Shown here: one piece after another, positions 1 to 9,133 of the stretch
How the letters are laid out: each line of letters starts with the position of its first letter
Numbering within the stretch: the stretch's first letter is position 1
Source: an uncultured Acetatifactor sp.
GTDB lineage: Bacteria; Bacillota; Clostridia; Lachnospirales; Lachnospiraceae
Assembly (NCBI GenBank): GCA_910588225.1
Contig: CAJUQT010000009.1
Span: 22,881-86,880, forward strand
Length of the DNA: 64,000 bases
Reading direction: 5' to 3'
Position numbers and translations under genes: made by a program
The notes under the pieces: generated by a model
Database searches by the model: none
Told to the model about the DNA's origin: nothing
The model's input: the letters and a program-made list of their open reading frames with translations, nothing else

Positions 1-35
1 ACTTACGGATGAAATTTGCGCTCAGGAAGGGTGTG

Positions 36-74
36 CCGAAGGGACTTCGGACTTTAGTGCCGTCGCGCAGCGAC
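36..74. other. Two adjacent small hairpins upstream of ilvA
   Basis: CCGAAG at 36-41 pairs with CTTCGG at 45-50 around a three-base loop, and GTCGC at 62-66 pairs with GCGAC at 70-74 around GCA. They lie in the ilvA leader, just ahead of the ribosome-binding site. Neither is followed by a T run, so neither looks like a terminator. They could be part of a dispersed intergenic repeat, or the end of an unseen upstream gene; the window edge prevents a decision. Confidence 0.4.
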
Positions 75-95
75 TATAAATAAGGAGAAAACAGG

Positions 96-1337
96 ATGAC
101 AGAAGAATATAACAAAGAGGCAGAAGGCCTTTCCCTGGAGAAATTCGAGGAGGCTTCGGAGATTGTAAAACGGGTAATTCTGGAGACAAAGCTGGTGTTC
201 AGCGAATATCTCAGTGCCAAGACAGGAAATAAAGTGTATCTAAAGCCTGAAAACATGCAGTTGACAGGCGCTTATAAGCTTCGCGGCGCATATTATAAAA
301 TCAGCACCCTTACCGAGGAAGAACGGGGGAGAGGACTGATTACGGCATCTGCAGGTAACCATGCGCAGGGAGTTGCCTATGCGGCCAAAGCCTACGGCGT
401 GAAAGCTGTCATCGTAATGCCTACCACCACACCGTTAATCAAGGTGAACCGCACCAAGAGCTACGGAGCTGAGGTGGTGCTGTACGGAGACGTATATGAT
501 GAAGCATGTGCGAAGGCGTATGAGCTGGCGGAAGAGAATGGATATACATTTATTCATCCTTTTGATGATTTGACAGTGGCTACCGGACAGGGAACCGTTG
601 CCATGGAGATTGTGAAGGAACTGCCGCTGGTAGATTATATTCTGGTGCCTGTCGGAGGCGGCGGTCTGGCCACAGGCGTGTCTGCTCTGGCGAAAATGCT
701 GAATCCGAAGATTAAGGTGATTGGAGTGGAGCCGGCAGGGGCAAACTGTATGCAGAAGTCCCTTGCAGAAGGGAAGGTGGTGACTCTGCCGAAGGTTAAC
801 ACGATTGCGGATGGAACAGCGGTTAAGACTCCTGGAAGTAAGCTGTTTCCTTATCTTCAGAAGACTCTGGACGACATTATTACTGTGGAGGACGCGGAGC
901 TGGTGGTCGCCTTTCTTGACATGGTGGAAAATCATAAGATAGTCGTGGAAAATTCTGGGCTGTTGGCTGTGGCGGCATTGAAGCATCTGGATGTAAAGGG
1001 GAAAAAGGTAGTGTCTATCTTAAGCGGAGGCAATATGGATGTGACCATTATGTCTTCGGTGGTACAGCAGGGATTGATCATGCGGGACAGAATTTTTACC
1101 ATATCCATCCTTTTGCCGGATAAACCGGGTGAACTGCATAAAGTTTCCGGTATTATTGCAGAAGTGTCCGGCAATGTTGTCAAGCTGGAGCATAATCAGT
1201 TTGTCACCATCAACAGAAATGCGGCTGTGGAACTGCGCATTACTATGGAAGCATTTGGAACAGACCACAAGAACCGAATTGTGGAAGCTTTGGAAAAAGA
1301 AGGCTACAGCCCGAAACAGGTGACTACGAGCATCTGA
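96..1337 (+). CDS. ilvA: Threonine ammonia-lyase (threonine dehydratase) with C-terminal ACT domain
   Basis: This pyridoxal-phosphate enzyme deaminates L-threonine to 2-oxobutanoate and ammonia in the cytosol, feeding isoleucine synthesis or threonine catabolism. The fold-type II core comes first. The Schiff-base lysine is K61 in TGAYKLRGA and the phosphate-binding glycine loop is G187-G190 in VGGGGLATG. From about residue 331 a single ACT-type domain follows (DRIFTISILLPDKPGE), as in the roughly 400-residue clostridial form rather than the longer E. coli IlvA with a double regulatory domain. ATG 96 is preceded by AAGGAGA. No other ilv gene is nearby, so anabolic or catabolic use cannot be decided. 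The enzyme class is secure. Confidence 0.93.
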   Translation: MTEEYNKEAEGLSLEKFEEASEIVKRVILETKLVFSEYLSAKTGNKVYLKPENMQLTGAYKLRGAYYKISTLTEEERGRGLITASAGNHAQGVAYAAKAYGVKAVIVMPTTTPLIKVNRTKSYGAEVVLYGDVYDEACAKAYELAEENGYTFIHPFDDLTVATGQGTVAMEIVKELPLVDYILVPVGGGGLATGVSALAKMLNPKIKVIGVEPAGANCMQKSLAEGKVVTLPKVNTIADGTAVKTPGSKLFPYLQKTLDDIITVEDAELVVAFLDMVENHKIVVENSGLLAVAALKHLDVKGKKVVSILSGGNMDVTIMSSVVQQGLIMRDRIFTISILLPDKPGELHKVSGIIAEVSGNVVKLEHNQFVTINRNAAVELRITMEAFGTDHKNRIVEALEKEGYSPKQVTTSI

Positions 1338-1379
1338 TTTTTTACATAGCAGTTGGAGAGGAGATATAAATATTCTGGT

Positions 1380-2288
1380 ATGGAGAAACAGGTCAGGGAA
1401 CAGAAAAAGGAATCAGGGTTTGGAGAAAAGAAAACACTAAGACGAAGAATTGTAGATTACCTGATGATAACACTGGCTGCGGGCATATATGCGGTTGCTG
1501 TCAGCATGTTCCTTGACCCGAATTCCCTTGCTCCGGGAGGTGTCACGGGTATTGCCATTATTCTGAATCGGATTACGGGGCTGGAGACGGGTACCTGGAT
1601 GTTTGCCGTCAATATACCGATTCTGCTTTTGGGTACCTGGAAGTTCGGCTGGAAGTTCATTTTGTCAACTCTCTACTGTACGGCGCTCAGCTCTTGTTTT
1701 ACCAATTTGCTGGCACCTTTAGGAGCGGTGACCGCAGATCCTCTGCTGGCAGCTTTGGTAGGAGGAGCGCTGATGGCCTTGGGACTTGGGCTGATTTTCA
1801 AGGCTGGCGCCACTTCCGGTGGAACGGATATCATTGTGAAGCTGCTGCGGCTGAAATTCCCGCATTTGAAGACCGGCGTGTTGTTTCTGTTGACAGATGC
1901 GATTATTGTGACGGCATCTGCCTTTGTATTCCAGGATATTGATACGGCACTGTATGCCGGTCTGGTGGTGCTGGTGAATTCTCTGCTGCTGGATGTGGTA
2001 TTATATGGCCGTGACGGTGCGAAGATGCTCTTTATCATCAGTGACAGGCATGATCGCATTGCCGGACGAATTCTGGAGGAGCTGGATATCGGCGCCACCT
2101 ATATCTACGGAAACGGTGCTTACAGCGGTAAGGACAAGAAAGTCATTCTGTGCGTGGTGAAGAAATATTTATTTCCCAAGGCGGAAGAAGTTGTCCGTCA
2201 GGAAGACCCGGATGCTTTTATGATTATCACCAGCGCCACGGAAATTTACGGGGAGGGCTATAAAAATATTTTCAGTCAGAAGCTGTAG
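1380..2288 (+). CDS. YitT family membrane protein (DUF161 plus DUF2179)
   Basis: This is a polytopic membrane protein of about 302 residues and unknown transport role. Hydrophobic segments begin near residue 25, with the family-typical LDPNSLAPGGVTGIAII early and GATSGGTDIIVKLL in the middle. The C-terminal part (VLYGRDGAKMLFIISDRHDRI onward) is the soluble DUF2179 domain. I prefer ATG 1380, although GGAGAGGAG at 1355-1363 lies a rather long 16 bases upstream; an in-frame TTG at 1353 would add nine residues but has no ribosome-binding site. It follows ilvA by 42 bases and may share its transcript. Family assignment is firm, function is not known. Confidence 0.85.
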   Translation: MEKQVREQKKESGFGEKKTLRRRIVDYLMITLAAGIYAVAVSMFLDPNSLAPGGVTGIAIILNRITGLETGTWMFAVNIPILLLGTWKFGWKFILSTLYCTALSSCFTNLLAPLGAVTADPLLAALVGGALMALGLGLIFKAGATSGGTDIIVKLLRLKFPHLKTGVLFLLTDAIIVTASAFVFQDIDTALYAGLVVLVNSLLLDVVLYGRDGAKMLFIISDRHDRIAGRILEELDIGATYIYGNGAYSGKDKKVILCVVKKYLFPKAEEVVRQEDPDAFMIITSATEIYGEGYKNIFSQKL

Positions 2289-2418
2289 AAAGGCTCCGGC
2301 CTGGCAGTATTGAAGCTGCACGAAATAAGCTGTTGATATTTTTCAGTGATTTCTGACGGGATGACAGGCGGAGAGAATGCCGCCGCAGACAGAAAAAGAG
2401 AGAAAAGACAGGATAAAA

Positions 2419-3093
2419 ATGACACATAAGATATTGATTGTGGACGATGAAAAAATGATGACGGAACTTCTGGAAGATCACCTGCGGGACTGCGGCTATG
2501 AGACTTTGGCTGCAAACAGTGCGGTGGAGGCGATCAGACTGCTGCAGAAGCAGCCTGATTTGATTATACTGGATATCAATATGCCAGGGATGGATGGATT
2601 GGAGCTATGCAGGAGCATACGTGACCATGTAGTCTGTCCCATTCTTTTTGTGACGGCCCGGGTTACGGAGCAGGACAAAATAAACGGTCTGCAGCATGGA
2701 GGAGATGATTATATTACTAAACCTTTCAGTCTGAACGAACTGTCGGCCCGGGTGGCGGCCCATCTGCGCAGGGATGAGAGGAACAGGAACAGGCCTTCCG
2801 TGCTCACCGCGGATGGACTGATCGTCAATCTGTCGGAACGGATGGTATGTTGCAGAGGAGAGGAGATTCCCTTTTCCAGAAGAGAATTTGACCTTATTGA
2901 ATTTCTCATGACAAATGCGGGACAGGTATTTGACAGAGAACATATTTACGAAGCTGTCTGGGGCTTTGATGCCGATGGAGACAGCAGTGTCATCAAGGAA
3001 CATATCCGGAGAATACGGGGAAAGCTGAGAGAAGCCACGGGACATGATTATATCGAGACAGTCTGGGGGGTGGGATATAAATGGAACCGCTGA
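2419..3093 (+). CDS. OmpR/PhoB-type response regulator
   Basis: The protein has 224 residues. The N-terminal receiver domain has phosphoacceptor D52 in LIILDINMPGMDG, the acidic pocket in IVDDEK and the conserved lysine in DDYITKPF. The C-terminal winged-helix DNA-binding domain (Trans_reg_C) starts near residue 128 and ends with YIETVWGVGYKW. The start at ATG 2419 gives the normal receiver N-terminus; an upstream in-frame ATG at 2377 would add a charged tail with no homology. Its last codons overlap the downstream kinase by 13 bases. It is presumably phosphorylated by that kinase and controls the adjacent lipoprotein/ABC genes, as in BceRS-type modules; the target is inferred from position only. 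Confidence 0.92.
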   Translation: MTHKILIVDDEKMMTELLEDHLRDCGYETLAANSAVEAIRLLQKQPDLIILDINMPGMDGLELCRSIRDHVVCPILFVTARVTEQDKINGLQHGGDDYITKPFSLNELSARVAAHLRRDERNRNRPSVLTADGLIVNLSERMVCCRGEEIPFSRREFDLIEFLMTNAGQVFDREHIYEAVWGFDADGDSSVIKEHIRRIRGKLREATGHDYIETVWGVGYKWNR

Positions 3094-4409
3094 AAAGGAA
3101 ACACATATCTCTGAGAGTTTTTTTTCTCCTTACTGTTTTTTCCGTCTTTGGCGTGGTGGTTTTGCTGTCCGGACTGACCATCTGGGGATGTATGGCATTC
3201 AGACATTGGCTTTTGCCGGATCCGGAAGCCGTTTATCTGACCGTGGAAGAGACGCTCCCTGACGGCAGCACAAACACTTCTTCCTATTTGCTGGAATACG
3301 GAGAAATCACGAAGCAGTTTCAGATCATTGAGGAGTTCTATGGGGGTGAGACAGAGCAGGACTCAGGCACAGAAGCATACGGCGGGAATATTGTGAGAAG
3401 GATAAGAGCTGCGGATATTGCTTATAGCGTTCAAAAGCTGGAGCGGGGATATGATACTCTGACGCCGAAGCGGAAGCTTGCCTGGCGACTGAGCGGTGCG
3501 GCACAGGTGTTGGTTCCCGGAATACTATCCGTCGGCGGCATTTTGTTTTGCGGGTTTTATTTTTACAGAAAGAGATTATCCTTACCGCTGAAATTGTTGT
3601 CGGATGCTACAACGCAGATTGCGGAACAGAATTTGGACTTTACGCTGGAATATCCCAAAAGGGATGAAATGGGAGAATTGTGTCGATCCTTTGAGACCAT
3701 GCGCAGAGAACTGGCGGAAAATAACAGGGCCATGTGGGAGATGCTGGAACAGCGCAGGATGCTGCAGGCCTCCATTGCTCATGATCTGCGCAATCCTATT
3801 GCCATTGTGGAGGGATACACAGAATACCTGCAGATGAATTTGCCGGCAGGAAAGCTGAGTCCGGAGAAGGCAGAGAGGGTTGTCCGCAATCTGAATACGG
3901 CGGCAAAACGACTGGAGCGGTATACGGAATCGGTGAGGCAGCTGAACCAGCTGGAGGACATGGAACTTGTCAGGCAGGAGATTTCTTCCGGAGAGCTTCT
4001 GAGAGGAATTTGTGACGATCTGAAGGTGATGGCCGATAAGGCCGGGATTACACTGCATATAAATGACTCTCTGCCAGAGCAGACTCTGCGGGCAGATACA
4101 GGCATAATCAGCCGGATTCTGGAAAATGTATTCGAAAATGCCGTCCGTTTTGCCCGGAATTCGGTGTCCGTGGATTTCATATTAGGGGAAGAAAGAATGG
4201 AGATTATGGTGAGGGATGACGGGGAAGGCTTTCCGGAGGAGATGTCCGAAAAGGAGTGGAAAAACCGGTTTCCCGGCACACGGAAGGAAGGGCATCTGGG
4301 ACTGGGACTGGCTATCAGCCGTACGCTCAGCGAAAAGCATGGCGGCAGTCTGCAGCTGACGAACTGGGAGCCTCATGGAGCGGAAGTAAAAATTATTTTG
4401 AAAGTTTGA
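3081..4409 (+). CDS. Membrane sensor histidine kinase
   Basis: Partner of the preceding regulator, 442 residues. The first membrane segment is at about residues 11-37 and the second at about 149-172, enclosing an extracytoplasmic sensor of about 110 residues. A HAMP-like linker follows (SLPLKLLSDATTQIAEQNLDF). The phosphoacceptor is H234 in SIAHDLRNP. The ATPase domain has the N box (ENVFENAVRFAR), the G1 box (DDGEGFP) and the G2 box (GHLGLGLAISRTL). The gene starts inside the end of the regulator gene, so translation is coupled. Both subunits look intact. The signal is unknown; the lipoprotein and ABC genes downstream suggest an envelope or antimicrobial cue. Confidence 0.92.
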   Translation: MEPLKRKHISLRVFFLLTVFSVFGVVVLLSGLTIWGCMAFRHWLLPDPEAVYLTVEETLPDGSTNTSSYLLEYGEITKQFQIIEEFYGGETEQDSGTEAYGGNIVRRIRAADIAYSVQKLERGYDTLTPKRKLAWRLSGAAQVLVPGILSVGGILFCGFYFYRKRLSLPLKLLSDATTQIAEQNLDFTLEYPKRDEMGELCRSFETMRRELAENNRAMWEMLEQRRMLQASIAHDLRNPIAIVEGYTEYLQMNLPAGKLSPEKAERVVRNLNTAAKRLERYTESVRQLNQLEDMELVRQEISSGELLRGICDDLKVMADKAGITLHINDSLPEQTLRADTGIISRILENVFENAVRFARNSVSVDFILGEERMEIMVRDDGEGFPEEMSEKEWKNRFPGTRKEGHLGLGLAISRTLSEKHGGSLQLTNWEPHGAEVKIILKV

Positions 4410-4481
4410 CCAAAAATAGACTTTTTTGTTTTATTTTCTTTATGTTGGATGTAAAAGAAATAAAATAAGGAGGTCTTTTTT

Positions 4482-5969
4482 ATGAAGAAAAAAATATTGA
4501 CAATATTTCTTGCGGCGGGAATGATGGTTTCTCTGACAGCTTGCGGCGGACCGGGAAGTGTGGATGCCCAGGGAAGCGGGGGCATTGTGTCAGGTACGGA
4601 TGGCGGCACGGGGTTGAATACAGATGGTGCCGGGGAGGATGGAGCAGTAGAAAATGGAGGGACGGGAAGCGGCATTTCTGCCCCGGCAGACGGCGGTACC
4701 GGATCAGAAGGAGGTCTTCGGCCTCTTGCCGGATTTAACAGGGAAGGCTGCAATACGGCGGAGGGATATTATTATCTGTGTGCTCATCCGGAGAAGCTTT
4801 CAGACGGAAATTATGGCTCTCATTTGATGTACATGGATTTTGCCTCCCAGCAGGAGGTCTATCTGTGCAGCAATGCAGGATGCAGCCATGATACGGTGGA
4901 GTGCTCTTCCGTCCTTTTATATGATGAATTTCCCAGTTACACCACACTTTTGTTCGTGCATGGGAACCAGTTGTATCTGCTGAGCAAGGACAATGATTAT
5001 GATGGTTCTTCGTTCTCCAGCGTGAGCTATGTGGAAGATGGCGGAGAGACTCTGGGATCTGCAGGTGACGACGGTGCGCCGGCGGTGCTTTATCGGTCGA
5101 ATCTGGATGGGACGAATCGGGAAAAAGTGTATACTTTTACGTCAGGACTGATGCTGGAGGATTTTGTGTTGGGAGATGAAAACGGAATCTATGTGGCCAC
5201 GAAGAAGCTGACGACTGAGAAGAACGGTACATATACCTATTATAATTCCTCAGAGCGCCAGCTGCTCTATCTGGATCTGGTGAAAATGGAGGAAAGAGAA
5301 ATCTGTTCCATGGACTTCGAGGAATCTTTTTTCTGGTGGGTGAAGGGATGCTATGCCAATAAGCTTATACTGGAAGGAACGGATTACGGCAGAGAGGTGT
5401 CCTATGAGGAACTGTTTGACGATGATGAGGATAAATATAAAGAACTGTATGAGAATTCAGAAGAGGTATATGCCACTCTTGACCTGAACAGCGGACAGCT
5501 GAACCGGGTATACAGCATAAGTAACAGGAAATGGAATTCTGCCGTGGCGGAGGGCGGGGTGCTGTATGTATCCACAGCTGTGGACAACAGTGTAAAGGCC
5601 GTAGATCTGGACACTGGCGAAGCGCGTGTTCTGTGCGGGGGGATGGATCAATATTACTATCTCTTTGACATAATTGGCAGTAAGATTCGATGTGAAAACG
5701 AAACCTTTGAAGGTACTTTTTCTTATATTGACGTGAACACAGGAGAGCTTCTTCATTCCTCTCTGGTGAACAAAAGTCTGGGCTGGCGGCTGGAATTTCG
5801 GGCAGTGTCGGGTTCGGATGTGCTGGTGATTTATGATTATGAGGCAACGCCCAATGGAGACGGCTCCTATGAGATTACCCGTTATCAGTATGGGCTGATT
5901 ACTCAGGAGGACCTTTTTGCCGGCAGGGAAAATTATCGGACAATCCATATGATCAAAGAAGGGTGGTAA
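4482..5969 (+). CDS. Lipoprotein of unknown function, likely partner of the ABC transporter
   Basis: The 495-residue protein begins with a lipoprotein signal peptide: lysines, a hydrophobic stretch and lipobox LTAC with lipidated C21. Residues 22-80 are a low-complexity linker rich in glycine, which suggests a flexible tether. The body has repeated strand-like segments such as LLYLDLVKMEE, VYATLDLNSGQLNRVYSI and VKAVDLDTGEARVL, the pattern of a beta-propeller. I see no enzymatic motif. A strong AAGGAGG precedes ATG 4482. It sits 72 bases after the kinase and 3 bases before the ABC ATPase gene, so it probably works on the outer face of that transporter. Propeller fold is inference. Confidence 0.75.
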   Translation: MKKKILTIFLAAGMMVSLTACGGPGSVDAQGSGGIVSGTDGGTGLNTDGAGEDGAVENGGTGSGISAPADGGTGSEGGLRPLAGFNREGCNTAEGYYYLCAHPEKLSDGNYGSHLMYMDFASQQEVYLCSNAGCSHDTVECSSVLLYDEFPSYTTLLFVHGNQLYLLSKDNDYDGSSFSSVSYVEDGGETLGSAGDDGAPAVLYRSNLDGTNREKVYTFTSGLMLEDFVLGDENGIYVATKKLTTEKNGTYTYYNSSERQLLYLDLVKMEEREICSMDFEESFFWWVKGCYANKLILEGTDYGREVSYEELFDDDEDKYKELYENSEEVYATLDLNSGQLNRVYSISNRKWNSAVAEGGVLYVSTAVDNSVKAVDLDTGEARVLCGGMDQYYYLFDIIGSKIRCENETFEGTFSYIDVNTGELLHSSLVNKSLGWRLEFRAVSGSDVLVIYDYEATPNGDGSYEITRYQYGLITQEDLFAGRENYRTIHMIKEGW

Positions 5970-5972
5970 CAA

Positions 5973-6716
5973 GTGCTGGAGCTGCGTGAGATTACAAAAA
6001 AATATAAGGATAAGACTGCTCTTGAGCAGGTATCACTGACGCTGGAGAAAGGGATTTACGGACTGCTGGGGCCCAACGGAGCGGGCAAATCCACCCTGAT
6101 GAATATCATTACCGGAAATGTCCGGCCTACAGAGGGCACAGTCTGCTGGCAGGGAAAGGAAATCAGAGCCCAGGGCGCAGCCTACAGAAGTATTCTGGGG
6201 TATGCGCCCCAGCAGCAGGGACTGTATGACAATTTTACAGGTGTGCGCTTTCTCTCCTATATGGCCACTCTGAAGGGAATTTCCCGGAGAGAACAGCCTG
6301 GGGAGATAGAGCGTGTCCTGGAGTTTGTCAATCTGACGGATGTCAGGAACCGCTTTATCGGAACCTATTCCGGCGGCATGAAGCAGCGTATGCTGATTGC
6401 GCAGGCGGTTCTGGGCAACCCCGGGCTGATTGTACTGGATGAGCCCACGGCGGGACTGGATCCGAAGGAGAGAGTGCGAATCAGAGAGCGAATTCGGGCA
6501 CTTTCCGGGGAGCGGATCATTCTGGTATCCACCCATGTAGTGTCAGATATTGAGAACATAGCAGGAGAAATTATTCTGCTCAGAGAGGGGAAAGTGGTGG
6601 ACCGGGATTCGGTGGAAAAGCTTTGTGAGAAACACGGCGGTGCGGGAGGTCTGGAAGAGGTCTATATGCGGGTATTCGGGGAGGAGGAGAGGGATGCTTT
6701 GGCTGACGGGATTTGA
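5973..6716 (+). CDS. ABC transporter ATP-binding protein
   Basis: This cytoplasmic ATPase subunit has 247 residues and the usual domain order: Walker A G33-S40 (GPNGAGKS, K39), Q loop in YAPQQQGLYDN, signature YSGGMKQR, Walker B LIVLDEPTAGLD and the switch histidine in VSTHVV. It is of the ABC-2 export or membrane-lipid type (CcmA-like, COG1131), not an importer ATPase, so it is unlikely to energise the sugar importer further downstream. The start is GTG 5973 with AAGAAGGGTGG upstream. The permease gene begins 23 bases before its stop, so these two are translationally coupled. Confidence 0.92.
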   Translation: MLELREITKKYKDKTALEQVSLTLEKGIYGLLGPNGAGKSTLMNIITGNVRPTEGTVCWQGKEIRAQGAAYRSILGYAPQQQGLYDNFTGVRFLSYMATLKGISRREQPGEIERVLEFVNLTDVRNRFIGTYSGGMKQRMLIAQAVLGNPGLIVLDEPTAGLDPKERVRIRERIRALSGERIILVSTHVVSDIENIAGEIILLREGKVVDRDSVEKLCEKHGGAGGLEEVYMRVFGEEERDALADGI

Positions 6717-8970
6717 ACTGAGACGGATATGGTGCAGAAGGAGTTTCCTCCTGGGATTTGGCGCATTGCTTGTCTTAAACGTGTTCCTGCTGTGGTATGC
6801 GAATCTGCCGGGGGAAGAAAAGCCGGGATTGTCTTCTTATAAGACAGTACAGAGAGAAATTGCCGGAATGTCAGAACCAGAAAAAGGAGAATGGATACAC
6901 GAGCGAAAGGAAACCATGGATGGAGTAACCCTGGTGCAGGAGGTTCTCATGCTGCAGGCGGGAGACCATGAGATGGGCGAGATGTTCGCTGAACAGGCTT
7001 TGGAAGCGGCACCCGGAGTTTTTGAGAGATATTATGATACTTATCAAAATGGGACATATCTGGAATGGACGGATTCCTTCTGGCAGGAAAGGGCATTGAC
7101 AGACGAGCTGTATGAAGAGTGGGTAAAAACTGCCGGATACGGGGAATATCTCCGGTCCGTACAGGAAAATCAGAATATTCTGGGAGGAATTGGAATTTTT
7201 GCCGGAGAAGGGGAGGAATCTTTTTCCTCCCGGAATATCCGTAAGAGTGCTGCGGACTATGAGAAATTAACTCCGGAGGGGATTTCCTGGATGCCGGGCA
7301 GGGCTGTCACCCATTCCATGGAGAATATGGGGACTGACCTTATCATGCTGCTTTCGGTGTTCTTCTTCGTTGGATATCTGATTCTGGAGGAGAAGAGGAA
7401 AGGGCTTTTTTTCATCACAAGAAGTACCCGGGAAGGGCTTTGCCGGAATATAGCCGCAAAGCTGACAGCACTTATGAGCCATTGTATGCTGACGGCCTTT
7501 TTGCTGTACGGAGTCAATCTCCTGTACTTTGGACTGGCAGTTGGCTTCGGAGATCTGAATGCGCCGCTGCAGTCTGTGGCTGCTTACAGAGAAAGCAGTC
7601 TGCCGGTGAGCATTCTGGAGTATATTGGGCTGTCGATTCTTACGAAGGGATTTGTGCTGTTTGGATTTGGCGCTGTGCTGACAGCCTTTTCCGTCATGGC
7701 CGAGAGACAGGCTCTGCCCTATATGGCCGGCATGCTGATTGTGGGTGTCAGCTATCTCCTCTATCGGATCGTTCCGGCGGTTTCCAATTATAATCCGCTG
7801 AAATATATGAATCTGACAGGGCTTCTGAAGACAGAACATCTCTATGGCGGATATCTGAATTTCAACTGGTTCGGAAGGCCCGTATCGCGCCTGAGCCTTG
7901 CCTGGATGACCATATTTATACTGGCAGCGGCCGGCATTACAGCAGGTATCCGGCTTTTTGTCAGGGGAGAAAATTTTTACTTAAAAAAGCGGCGTTTTCT
8001 GTCACTTTGGCCTTTTCGGCCTCATGCGGGTCTGCCGCGGCATGAGGGATATAAAATTCTGACGGGAAACAGGGCGGCAATCATTCTTCTGGCATTTGGG
8101 ATTCTGATTGGATGGAGAGAGCTTGGACAGAAGCTTCCAGTCGGCGTACAGGAGCAGTATTATCAGGATATTATGCTGACTCTTGAAGGCGGGATAAACT
8201 CTGAAAAGGAAGAGTTGATTCTGGCGGAAGAAGCCAGATACCAGGAGGCCTTTGCACAGATACAGAAGATAGATGAGGCGGTGGACGCAGGGGAGCTCAA
8301 TGAAAACGCAGGAGAAAGTATGAAGATAAAGTGGTATGCCGTGACAGCCTTTTATCCGGCTTTCTCCCGTGTCTGGCAGCAATATCAATATATAACGGAG
8401 AACGGAGGAAGGTTTCTCTATGATACGGGATATCTGTATCTGCTGGGACAGAAGAACAATCCTTTTACGGTCAACCTGCTTCTGCTTGTCTGCGGCGTCA
8501 TCATGGCTTTCGGAAACGGAATGTCCATGGAGAACCTTGCGGGTGCCTGGAATCTGCTGGGCGCCACGAGACGGGGAAAGAGCAGCATTATCATCGGTAA
8601 GACAACGGTCTGCGTGACGGCGTCCGCAATTTTTGCACTGGTGCCGTTTGTAAGCAGATTCTACAGTGTCCGCGGCGTATTTCCCATGCATGGACTGGCT
8701 TTTTCCGCAGCGGATATTCCTTATTGCCGCCAGTTCGGATTGGCGCTGCCGGTGTGGGGACTTCTTGCACTCCACATTTTGTCGCAGATGCTGACATTGA
8801 CTGCGGTTGTCATTGGAGTTCTGCTGATTTCTTATTGGCGGAAGGAACCGGTACAGACCTGGCTTTTTGGTGTGCTGCTGTTTGCGGTTCCATTGGCGCT
8901 TAAACTGCTTGGCTTTTCTGCGGCGGAAGCTTTTTCTCTGTATCCGCTGTATGCATGGACAGCTGCATAA
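6694..8970 (+). CDS. Large ABC-2 type permease with two permease halves
   Basis: This is the membrane partner of the preceding ATPase, about 758 residues. An excellent GGAGGAGAG precedes ATG 6694. Two similar halves are visible. Each starts with a cytosolic stretch and one membrane helix (near residues 14-36 and about 453-470), then a long charged extracytoplasmic loop, then a bundle of several helices. The second half starts at about HEGYKILTGNRAAIILLAFG. A single ABC-2 permease is usually about 250-400 residues, so this looks like a fused pair. With the two-component system and lipoprotein it forms one module. Substrate unknown; peptide antibiotic resistance or envelope repair is a guess from the layout. 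Confidence 0.8.
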   Translation: MLWLTGFELRRIWCRRSFLLGFGALLVLNVFLLWYANLPGEEKPGLSSYKTVQREIAGMSEPEKGEWIHERKETMDGVTLVQEVLMLQAGDHEMGEMFAEQALEAAPGVFERYYDTYQNGTYLEWTDSFWQERALTDELYEEWVKTAGYGEYLRSVQENQNILGGIGIFAGEGEESFSSRNIRKSAADYEKLTPEGISWMPGRAVTHSMENMGTDLIMLLSVFFFVGYLILEEKRKGLFFITRSTREGLCRNIAAKLTALMSHCMLTAFLLYGVNLLYFGLAVGFGDLNAPLQSVAAYRESSLPVSILEYIGLSILTKGFVLFGFGAVLTAFSVMAERQALPYMAGMLIVGVSYLLYRIVPAVSNYNPLKYMNLTGLLKTEHLYGGYLNFNWFGRPVSRLSLAWMTIFILAAAGITAGIRLFVRGENFYLKKRRFLSLWPFRPHAGLPRHEGYKILTGNRAAIILLAFGILIGWRELGQKLPVGVQEQYYQDIMLTLEGGINSEKEELILAEEARYQEAFAQIQKIDEAVDAGELNENAGESMKIKWYAVTAFYPAFSRVWQQYQYITENGGRFLYDTGYLYLLGQKNNPFTVNLLLLVCGVIMAFGNGMSMENLAGAWNLLGATRRGKSSIIIGKTTVCVTASAIFALVPFVSRFYSVRGVFPMHGLAFSAADIPYCRQFGLALPVWGLLALHILSQMLTLTAVVIGVLLISYWRKEPVQTWLFGVLLFAVPLALKLLGFSAAEAFSLYPLYAWTAA

Positions 8971-8986
8971 CTATTGGGTTCTCTTC

Positions 8987-9016
8987 TTGAAATATAGCCC
9001 CGGTCTGTGGTAAACT
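8987..9016 (+). promoter_or_regulatory. Probable sigma-A promoter of the IclR regulator gene
   Basis: TTGAAA at 8987-8992 and TAAACT at 9011-9016 are separated by 18 bases. They sit in the 163-base gap before the IclR gene. Match to consensus is moderate, and no transcript data are available. Confidence 0.45.
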
Positions 9017-9036
9017 GAATTTATACTTTGTGTGTA

Positions 9037-9068
9037 TCAATGAACTCCCGGGCAATTGCTTTCATTGA
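9037..9068. promoter_or_regulatory. Inverted repeat, possible autoregulatory IclR operator
   Basis: TCAATGAA at 9037-9044 and TTCATTGA at 9061-9068 are perfect inverted copies with a 16-base spacer, just downstream of the predicted promoter. The inner half AATGAA/TTCATT is shared with the large palindrome at 10111-10143 upstream of the aldolase gene. Shared half-sites suggest that the same regulator binds both, but spacing differs between the two. Confidence 0.4.
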
Positions 9069-9133
9069 TTTACTTTTCTGTGATGGCGGAATGGCCGGCT
9101 GCATGAGAGTCCGGGAAGAAAGAGGGGGACACT

